Assembly: GCF_943193195.1 (NCBI RefSeq)
Contig: NZ_CALPDG010000004.1
Coordinates: forward strand, 62,001-126,000
Length of the DNA stretch: 64,000 nt
DNA from: Mediterraneibacter agrestimuris
GTDB taxonomy: Bacteria; Bacillota; Clostridia; Lachnospirales; Lachnospiraceae
Reading direction: 5' to 3'
Part shown: positions 58,008 to 64,000 of the stretch, in pieces
Numbering within the stretch: position 1 is the first letter of the stretch
Layout of the letters: each line of letters opens with the position of its first letter
Translations under genes and position numbers: made by a program
The notes under the pieces: generated by a model
What the model saw: the letters and a program-made list of their open reading frames with translations, nothing else
Database searches by the model: none
What the model was told of the DNA's origin: nothing

Positions 58008-59320
58008 TACAATACTCCTTCTTTCTTCATATATTCTAATGCCTCAAAGCGAATCCGCTCTTCATCCAGAGTCTTGACTACCCGATCCTCCATCAGCACC
58101 TCTCCGCCCACGATCATGTCGCGTACATCACCGGATTCTGCACACTCGAACATAGTATGCAGCAGATTTCCGCTCGGGATCAGTCTTCCCGCATCCAGAT
58201 TCACACTGATCATGTCTGCCTTATAACCTGCTTCGATCCGTCCGCACGCTCCTACTTCGTCAATCGCTGCCGCTCCGCCCTCAAATACCATACGGAATAA
58301 AAGCTCTGCCGGCATCACCTTCGGATTGCGGTTCGGCACGCCGTGGTAAATATTCATCAGAGAACGGAATATCCGCATCTCATTCCACAGGCTCAAGCCG
58401 CCGTGAGCCGCTCCATCCGTACCAAATCCCGGAATGATTCCTCTTTCCACATAATCCGGGGTATCCGGCACTGCTTTCCCACAGTTGCTGAACGGGCAGT
58501 GGCAGATTTTCACGCCATGTTCTTTAATCAGCACTTTCTCTTCTTCTGAAAGAATCAGACTGTGTGCGCCTAAGAACCTGGAAGACAATACATCCATTTT
58601 CTCCAGATATTCATATGGGCGCATACCTTCCCGCTTGATAATTCCATCTACTTCACCCTGATATTCATTCATGTGCGCCTGCAGCATAGCATTGCGTTCT
58701 TTTGCATGAGCAGCCGCCAGTTCTGTCAGCTCATCAGAGCAGGAATTCAAAGCACGAAGTGAATAGTACACCTTTAAGTTTCCTTTTCCATTCCAATTCT
58801 CATACAGACTGTCTGTTTCCTGTACCGCCTGTTTTGCATCCATGGCGATGCTCTCCGGAAGTCCCTCCTCATCCATGGTAGAATAAGAAAGTCTGCCCCG
58901 CAAGCCCGTTTTCGCATATACCTCTGCCGCCGCGTCCATATGGTAGCTGCCTGCATCGATAAATGCCGTTGTTCCAGACTTTATCATCTCCAAGGCGGCT
59001 ACCCGTGCCGATAGTTTCATTTTCTCCGTCGTCAGTGTGCTTTCAAAAGGCAGCATAACCCTGGTCCAGATAATCGGTTTTGCATCCAGCACAAGCCCCT
59101 TCAACAACTGCTGCCCGGTATGCATGTGACTATCGATCAGCCCCGGCATAAACAGTTTCCCTTCTCCTGAGATCACTTTATCTGCCTGATATTCCCTGCT
59201 CCCGGTTTTCACAACCTCCAGAACCTTTCCGTCGGCTACTGCAATATCCATTCCATTCTGTATCGTTTCATAATCTGTCATAACAATTGCGTTTTTAATC
59301 AGTAAATTACATGTCTCCAT
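58007..59320 (-). CDS. Amidohydrolase of the SsnA/TrzN-like (N-heterocycle deaminase) group
   Basis: A 437-residue metal-dependent hydrolase. Zn ligands: HMHTG (about 64-68), HMNEYQGE, HSLILSEEE, and Asp in FGTDGAAHGGLS. It resembles 5-methylthioadenosine/S-adenosylhomocysteine, guanine or s-triazine deaminases; the C-terminal strand region (VNLDAGRLIPSGNLLHTMFE) is typical. The substrate is not determined. It overlaps the TSUP gene by one base, and two membrane protein genes precede it. Confidence 0.82.
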   Translation of the reverse strand: METCNLLIKNAIVMTDYETIQNGMDIAVADGKVLEVVKTGSREYQADKVISGEGKLFMPGLIDSHMHTGQQLLKGLVLDAKPIIWTRVMLPFESTLTTEKMKLSARVAALEMIKSGTTAFIDAGSYHMDAAAEVYAKTGLRGRLSYSTMDEEGLPESIAMDAKQAVQETDSLYENWNGKGNLKVYYSLRALNSCSDELTELAAAHAKERNAMLQAHMNEYQGEVDGIIKREGMRPYEYLEKMDVLSSRFLGAHSLILSEEEKVLIKEHGVKICHCPFSNCGKAVPDTPDYVERGIIPGFGTDGAAHGGLSLWNEMRIFRSLMNIYHGVPNRNPKVMPAELLFRMVFEGGAAAIDEVGACGRIEAGYKADMISVNLDAGRLIPSGNLLHTMFECAESGDVRDMIVGGEVLMEDRVVKTLDEERIRFEALEYMKKEGVL

Positions 59321-59355
59321 CTATTTATTCCTCCTTAACTGATTTTACAGTTTTA

Positions 59356-59802
59356 TTAGATTGCTTTAAACAGCATCAGCATTAACGAATCCCAGATACA
59401 GGAACCCAAGAACGTACCTGTCATAACAAGCAGACCTACGATCAGAATTTTCGGTCCCTGTTTCACAAATGTCTTCAACTGATCGCCGATTGCCAGACCA
59501 GCGTATGCTCCTACCATGGTAAATGGCGCTGTAAAGTTGATCTTTGCTGCCGAATCAATGACAAAACCACGGATCGGAGAGAGCGGGCATGCCAGGATCA
59601 AGCCGATGATCGCACAGTATGCTACGATTGGCAGCTTCAACGGAATTGTCTTCACACAAAGAACCGCCAGCATGGAGATCCCGACCAGAACGATCAATCC
59701 CGGAAGAGAATCCAAAAATCCTACGTCATAACCGATAAAATTCGCCAGTCCTGTTCCACAGGCTCCTACCACAAGTAAGAATAACCATTCTATATATCTC
59801 AT
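59356..59802 (-). CDS. Small membrane protein partner of DUF3100
   Basis: A 148-residue protein with four or five helices, starting MRYIEWLFLLVVGACGTGLA; KTIPLKLPIVAYCAIIG and PLSPIRGFVIDS lie mid-way. No family was recognised with certainty. It lies five bases after the DUF3100 gene and directly before the amidohydrolase gene, so it is probably one subunit of a two-part transporter with DUF3100. Confidence 0.6.
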   Translation of the reverse strand: MRYIEWLFLLVVGACGTGLANFIGYDVGFLDSLPGLIVLVGISMLAVLCVKTIPLKLPIVAYCAIIGLILACPLSPIRGFVIDSAAKINFTAPFTMVGAYAGLAIGDQLKTFVKQGPKILIVGLLVMTGTFLGSCIWDSLMLMLFKAI

Positions 59803-59807
59803 AATCT

Positions 59808-60668
59808 TTATTCCTCCGTTTTATTTTCTGCAAGTTTTGCTTTTCCGAAACGTCCGATCTTTGGTTCCAGTATGCAGTATAACTTATCGCACAGTGGAAT
59901 TGCCAGGAACATGTTAATGTAGATACCTGTCACTCCGGCAATTGTTTCACCGACACTTGCCAGCGTCTGGATCGTCTCTGTTGCCTCCGGATAAATTGCG
60001 CAAAGAGATGCGCTTGAGCTTGCCATCATAATACCTGCGCCTACTCCTGACGCCAATCCAAGAGCCTCAGGCTGGAACCATCCTGTCATTGCTACTGCTG
60101 AAGCCATAATTCCAAAATAAATCGTACCGATCATACCGCCTACTATGTATATAGAGAGACTTCCTCTTGCCTCTGCTGAATCTGCGCCATAAATATTGTT
60201 GATCAGCGCCATATGATACTCCCGGTTGATGGAAAAGCAGGCGCCTACAGCCTCTCTCTTCATTCCCAGCAAAATTGCTACCGGAAGTGCCAGAACGATT
60301 CCAAACAAGTTTCCGAAGCCATGCAGCAGTACTGCCGGTCCCGCTTCCAGAATCGTCTCCACATTTGCGCCTGCTGTAATTCCAAGCTTTGCAATAAATG
60401 GCGCAATTCCTACAACTACCAGCTTAGATGCTGCCTTTACCTGCTCATTGTTTACAATCTTTGCCACCTGCGGTCCACAGCACACACCTAGAATGATCGC
60501 ATAGAAGATCGGGAACAGAATGAACATTCCCTTTCCGATCGGAATCTCAATCTTTCCGATACTGTCTGCGATCAGGATGAAAATGAATGCCAGCAGATAA
60601 ATTTTCCACTCCACCTTGATTCTCTGCCCAAGTGACTCGTAGGCAAATGCCTCTTTCTTTTTTGCCAT
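59808..60668 (-). CDS. DUF3100 membrane protein, possible transporter
   Basis: A 286-residue protein with about eight helices; PIGKGMFILFPIFYAIILG and GLASGVGAGIMMASSSASL are conserved-looking loops. DUF3100 proteins have no proved function but lie next to small membrane partners and hydrolases. AGGAGGT precedes the ATG. It is the first gene of a four-gene operon, divergent from a CRP-like regulator, so it is likely the importer whose substrate the regulator responds to. Confidence 0.8.
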   Translation of the reverse strand: MAKKKEAFAYESLGQRIKVEWKIYLLAFIFILIADSIGKIEIPIGKGMFILFPIFYAIILGVCCGPQVAKIVNNEQVKAASKLVVVGIAPFIAKLGITAGANVETILEAGPAVLLHGFGNLFGIVLALPVAILLGMKREAVGACFSINREYHMALINNIYGADSAEARGSLSIYIVGGMIGTIYFGIMASAVAMTGWFQPEALGLASGVGAGIMMASSSASLCAIYPEATETIQTLASVGETIAGVTGIYINMFLAIPLCDKLYCILEPKIGRFGKAKLAENKTEE

Positions 60669-60831
60669 CGTTTTTACCTCCCATACCCTGCGTCTTTCTC
60701 TTTAGCCGACGCCATCTTTTTAAGTTGCCCCTATTTTATCGAATTTTAGATTTTACAAAAAGGACATTTGAGGTGTTTTAATACAAAACTGATCTTTCTT
60801 ACCAAATTTATATAATTTTCCCAAAATCCAT

Positions 60832-60859
60832 TTGCATCCTTTGTGCATTTTGCTATACT
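60832..60859 (+). promoter_or_regulatory. Promoter of the CRP-like gene
   Basis: TTGCAT (60832-60837), 16 bases and TATACT (60854-60859) on the plus strand. The 229-base divergent region toward DUF3100 is AT-rich; no clear CRP or FNR palindrome was found, although a TTTTAxA-rich patch at 60735-60760 could hold one. Confidence 0.55.
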
Positions 60860-60897
60860 TATAGTAATATAATATCAGAAGAAAGGAGACGGTTGAT

Positions 60898-61644
60898 ATG
60901 ACATTGGAAGAATTGGAAAAAGAAGTCCCCGAATTATATGAATACACAAAAACAATGCCGCCGGATATCCGCCAAAAGGCCCGCATAAAAGTCCATCCTC
61001 CGGGAGGGCTGATCCATCAAAAAGACTGTGAACTCCAGTATCTCGGTATTGTAGCTAAAGGTGAAAACCGGGTGATTAATGAATTTGAAAACGGCAAAAT
61101 ATACATGATTGAAACTAATAAGGCAATAGACTTCATCGGAGAAGTTACACTTCTTGCAAACTTGCCAAAGACTTCTGTTACCATCGAGGCGCTCACTGCC
61201 AATACAATAGTATACATACCACGAAAGGATGCTGAGGAATGGGTCGACTCAGATACACATATTTTACGGAAAATGGCTCAGAGAACAGCATTTAAGTTAT
61301 ATCGGTCTTCCTATAATAACGGGTTGAAATTATATTACCCCCCGGCATTTCTCATTGCGGACCATCTGGTAAGACTATATGAACAGGAATTCCCGGCTGC
61401 AGGCTTACCGGAAGAGGGACCTCATATCTTTTCCGCCGGAGAAGCAGACGGTTCCTTTACGTTTACCCTCCAAAAAACACGGGAACGTCTTGGCGAGGAA
61501 CTGGGTATGAACATAAAAACACTGGACCGGGCTGTCCGTTCCATGCAGAAAGACGGATTCTTTTCTCTGGTAAAAGGAAAGATTACATTTGGGCAAAATG
61601 AGTATCAGGCTTTAAAAGAGTATATCAGCACAGCAAAAGGGTGA
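60898..61644 (+). CDS. CRP/FNR-like transcription regulator
   Basis: A 248-residue protein. An N-terminal cyclic-nucleotide-binding-type beta roll (about 30-125, with NELQYLGIVAKGENRVI-like and DFIGEVTLLA blocks) precedes a dimer helix and a C-terminal winged helix (TLQKTRERLGEELGMNIKTL, about 195-214). The cluster of Cys residues of FNR is lacking. Its ligand is unknown. AAGGAG precedes the ATG. It is transcribed divergently from the DUF3100 operon, which it probably controls. Confidence 0.85.
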   Translation: MTLEELEKEVPELYEYTKTMPPDIRQKARIKVHPPGGLIHQKDCELQYLGIVAKGENRVINEFENGKIYMIETNKAIDFIGEVTLLANLPKTSVTIEALTANTIVYIPRKDAEEWVDSDTHILRKMAQRTAFKLYRSSYNNGLKLYYPPAFLIADHLVRLYEQEFPAAGLPEEGPHIFSAGEADGSFTFTLQKTRERLGEELGMNIKTLDRAVRSMQKDGFFSLVKGKITFGQNEYQALKEYISTAKG

Positions 61645-61680
61645 GTATCTTGCGTTCTCCCCCTTCCTTTTCCCAATTTT

Positions 61681-61726
61681 ATTACATAAATTATTACCAT
61701 TTTATTACATAAATTTTACATAAATT
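61681..61726. repeat. AT-rich direct repeats upstream of the second glgC
   Basis: ATTACATAAATT stands at 61681-61692 and 61704-61715, and TTACATAAATT at 61716-61726. They lie about 90 bases before glgC and may be a protein-binding site or an UP-like element; a TATAAT is near 61777. Confidence 0.5.
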
Positions 61727-61813
61727 TTCTTCGGTTTTTTTTACAAAAATATGGAGAAATCTGCAAAAAAATTGTATAATATACATTATAAAAATGAAAG
61801 AGAGGGTTCACTG

Positions 61814-62953
61814 ATGAAACACAACAATATGTTAGCCATGATTTTAGCCGGCGGCCGTGGTTCCAGACTTCACGACTTAACGAACAAAGTAGCAAAACCG
61901 GCTGTTTCATATGGCGGAAAATACCGCATTGTTGATTTCCCGCTGAGCAATTGTGCAAACAGTGGTATAGATGTTGTAGGAGTTCTGACTCAATATGAAT
62001 CTGTGTTACTGAACAGCTACGTTGCCGCCGGACAGCGATGGGGACTTGACGCAAAGGACAGCGGGGTATTTGTTTTGCCGCCGCGTGAAAAAGCGGACAG
62101 TGATTTAGATGTTTACCGCGGTACAGCAGATGCCATTTCACAAAATATTGATTTTATTGATACATACGAGCCGGAATATTTGCTCATTCTTTCCGGCGAC
62201 CACATTTACAAAATGAATTATGATAAGATGCTTGAGCATCACAAGGCAAATAATGCAGACGCTACCATCGCCGTTATTGAAGTGCCGATGAAAGAAGCAA
62301 GTCGTTTCGGTATCATGAACACAGATGAGAACGGCATGATCGTAGAGTTTGAAGAGAAGCCTGCCAACCCAAAGAGTAATCTTGCTTCTATGGGTATCTA
62401 TATCTTCAGTTGGAAGATACTTCGCAAGATGCTCCTGGCAGATATGAAGAATGCAGACTCCAGCCATGACTTCGGCAAGGATATCATCCCTGCACTTTTG
62501 AATGATGGAAAGAGACTCTGCGCATTTAAGTTCAAGGGCTACTGGAAGGATGTAGGAACTATTGATTCTCTCTGGGAAGCCAATATGGATCTGCTGAACA
62601 AGAATAATGAGCTGGATCTGAATGACCCTTCCTGGAAAATCTACACCGAAGATGTGACAACACTGCCGCATTATATCGGAGAACATGCAGATATCAAGAA
62701 CGCATTTATCACACAAGGATGCGTGATCAACGGTGAAATCAAAAATTCTGTTCTTTTTACAAGCGTTAAGGTTGCCGAAGGCGCAAAGGTCATCGACAGC
62801 GTGCTGATGCCGGGCGCAGAGGTTGAAGAGGGCGCAGTTGTTATCCGGGCTTTGATTGCAAATAATGTAAAGATTGGTAAGAATGCCGTTGTAGGAAGTG
62901 CAGACAGCGAACACATTGAGCTTGTTGCAAAGCGTGTAAAGGGGGACGAGTAA
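61814..62953 (+). CDS. glgC: Glucose-1-phosphate adenylyltransferase, second catalytic subunit
   Basis: A 379-residue ADP-glucose pyrophosphorylase. [14 protein letters not shown] near the start, [34 protein letters not shown] and FEEKPANP match GlgC; a beta-helix domain follows ([19 protein letters not shown]). It is about 45 residues shorter than the copy at 35463-36737. The start at 61814 follows GAGAGGG; the frame extends 21 codons further without support. A glgD starts one base after its stop. Confidence 0.94.
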   Translation: MKHNNMLAMILAGGRGSRLHDLTNKVAKPAVSYGGKYRIVDFPLSNCANSGIDVVGVLTQYESVLLNSYVAAGQRWGLDAKDSGVFVLPPREKADSDLDVYRGTADAISQNIDFIDTYEPEYLLILSGDHIYKMNYDKMLEHHKANNADATIAVIEVPMKEASRFGIMNTDENGMIVEFEEKPANPKSNLASMGIYIFSWKILRKMLLADMKNADSSHDFGKDIIPALLNDGKRLCAFKFKGYWKDVGTIDSLWEANMDLLNKNNELDLNDPSWKIYTEDVTTLPHYIGEHADIKNAFITQGCVINGEIKNSVLFTSVKVAEGAKVIDSVLMPGAEVEEGAVVIRALIANNVKIGKNAVVGSADSEHIELVAKRVKGDE

Positions 62954-62954
62954 G

Positions 62955-64000
62955 ATGAAAGCATTAGGTATTGTAAACTTTTCCGGACATCATATTTATG
63001 TAAACGGTTTAGAAGATTATCGTCCGATCGGCGCATTTTCCTTCCTGGGAAGATACCGCGCAATTGATTTTCCGATTTCCAACTTGAGCAACAGCGGTAT
63101 CGAAAGAATTCAGGTATATATTAATAAAAAGCCGCGTTCACTGGCTGAGCATCTGGGAACTGGACGGCATTATAACATTAACTCCAAACGCGGAAGACTA
63201 CATCTGCTCTTCTCCGAAAACGGAACAGAGAATTCTCTGTACGACACGGATATCTCCGCTTATATGGAGAATATGGAGTGTATCGAAGCAGAAAGCGCTC
63301 CGTACGTTGTCATTGCCCCAAGTTATATGATTTACACACAAGATTTCAGAGAGGTATTAAAAACACATGCCGAATCCGGTGCTGACATCTCCCTGTTGTA
63401 TCATTCGGTTGACAATGCACGGGAATCATTCCTAAATTGCGACCTTTTGAATCTGAACAAGCAGAAGGGTGTACAGTCTATTGAAAAGAACCGCGGAACT
63501 GCCAAGAACAGAAATGTTTTCATGGATACATATGTAATGAAAAGAGAGTTATTCATTGACCTCGTGAAGAAAGCGAGAAAGCTTTCCTCTATGTTCACTC
63601 TTCCCCAGATTGTCAATGCACTCTGTGAGGAGTTAGATATCCGTGGAATTTCCCATCGTGGATATTTCGCTACAGTTACGGATTTAAAGAGCTATTATGA
63701 TGCCAACCTTTCCTTGATTGACTACAAGGATGCACAGACATTGTTCAAAGAAGACTGGCCGATTTATACAAGAACCAATGATTCATGCCCAACTCAATAT
63801 TTCAACGGTTCTGATGTCAAGAAGTCTGTCGTTTCCAATGGCTGTCTCATCGGCGGTATTGTTGAGAATTCCGTAATCGGACGCGGATGTACTATCAAAG
63901 ACGGCGCAATCGTGAAAAATTGTGTAATACTTCCAGATACTGTCATCGGCAAAGATGTCCATATTGAGAATCAGGTTGTGGATAAACATGCAAGAGTACT
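62955..64000 (+). CDS. glgD: GlgD-type subunit, second copy, 3' end outside the window
   Basis: The frame opens MKALGIVNFSGHHIYVNGLE at 62955, just after the glgC stop, and stays open to the window edge, 348 codons. The GGxGTRL nucleotidyltransferase motif is missing and a beta-helix region (GCLIGGIVENSVIGRGCTIK) is present. This matches GlgD, a regulatory, non-catalytic partner. The missing C-terminal part should be short, about 20-30 residues. It differs from the copy at 34348-35466 and seems to be an old paralogue. Confidence 0.9.
   Translation, partial: MKALGIVNFSGHHIYVNGLEDYRPIGAFSFLGRYRAIDFPISNLSNSGIERIQVYINKKPRSLAEHLGTGRHYNINSKRGRLHLLFSENGTENSLYDTDISAYMENMECIEAESAPYVVIAPSYMIYTQDFREVLKTHAESGADISLLYHSVDNARESFLNCDLLNLNKQKGVQSIEKNRGTAKNRNVFMDTYVMKRELFIDLVKKARKLSSMFTLPQIVNALCEELDIRGISHRGYFATVTDLKSYYDANLSLIDYKDAQTLFKEDWPIYTRTNDSCPTQYFNGSDVKKSVVSNGCLIGGIVENSVIGRGCTIKDGAIVKNCVILPDTVIGKDVHIENQVVDKHARV

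Overview
The window reads as a chromosomal segment of a Gram-positive, low-to-moderate GC Clostridia member, most likely family Lachnospiraceae. Supporting signs are the SpoVG, DnaD and DnaI-type replication genes, YesMN-type sensor and regulator, GlgC/GlgD pairs, DUF4321, TelA/XpaC, an archaeal-style ProRS under T-box control, and strong AGGAGG ribosome binding sites. The species cannot be fixed from the sequence alone.

Layout. (1) 1-about 7,570: one end of a Tn916-family integrative conjugative element on the minus strand. It has a TcpD-like fragment, DUF3789, a MobT relaxase, a recognisable oriT, a TcpA/FtsK coupling ATPase, two DUF961 proteins, and a large cargo gene for a wall-anchored thioester/Cna-B/VaFE adhesin. 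A terminator-like hairpin sits just upstream of the adhesin start. The element seems to end inside a host amidase gene of which only about 13 codons remain. (2) 7.7-12.8 kb: a DUF7916 protein, an iron alcohol dehydrogenase, a lipoprotein, a DUF2461 protein and an ECF-like sigma factor. (3) 12.8-17.8 kb: the str operon, tuf-fusA-rpsG-rpsL reading leftward from one promoter. (4) 17.8-19.6 kb: proS with its T-box. (5) 19.6-29.3 kb: a glyoxalase-like gene and a glycan uptake locus (GH95-like hydrolase, two permeases, binding lipoprotein, YesM/YesN pair). Two MITE-like insertions with perfect 8-bp target duplications lie at 19.66 and 29.19 kb. (6) 29.4-34.3 kb: YitT, DUF4321, TelA, XpaC, RluA, SpoVG. 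(7) 34.3-36.7 kb: a first glgC-glgD pair. (8) 37-41.8 kb: murC, then a dnaD-dnaI-prs operon behind tandem DnaA-box-like 9-mers and a promoter-proximal palindrome. (9) 41.9-56 kb: hppA, then the rpmG-secE-nusG-rplK-rplA-rplJ-rplL-rpoB-rpoC cluster reading leftward. rpmG, 49 codons, is easily overlooked. (10) 56-61.6 kb: an AI-2E transporter, and a four-gene DUF3100/membrane/amidohydrolase/TSUP operon divergent from a CRP-like regulator. (11) 61.8-64 kb: a second glgC-glgD pair, the last gene cut by the window edge.

How the genes work together. Most of the window is core gene expression and replication machinery. Accessory functions are the conjugative element with its adhesin, the sugar uptake locus and the DUF3100 operon. 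The least expected signals are non-coding. These are the two hairpin elements with 8-bp target duplications, a pair of structured 3' elements directly after rpsL and rplK whose long stem shows a compensatory base change, and the palindrome that overlaps the likely start of transcription of dnaD-dnaI-prs.
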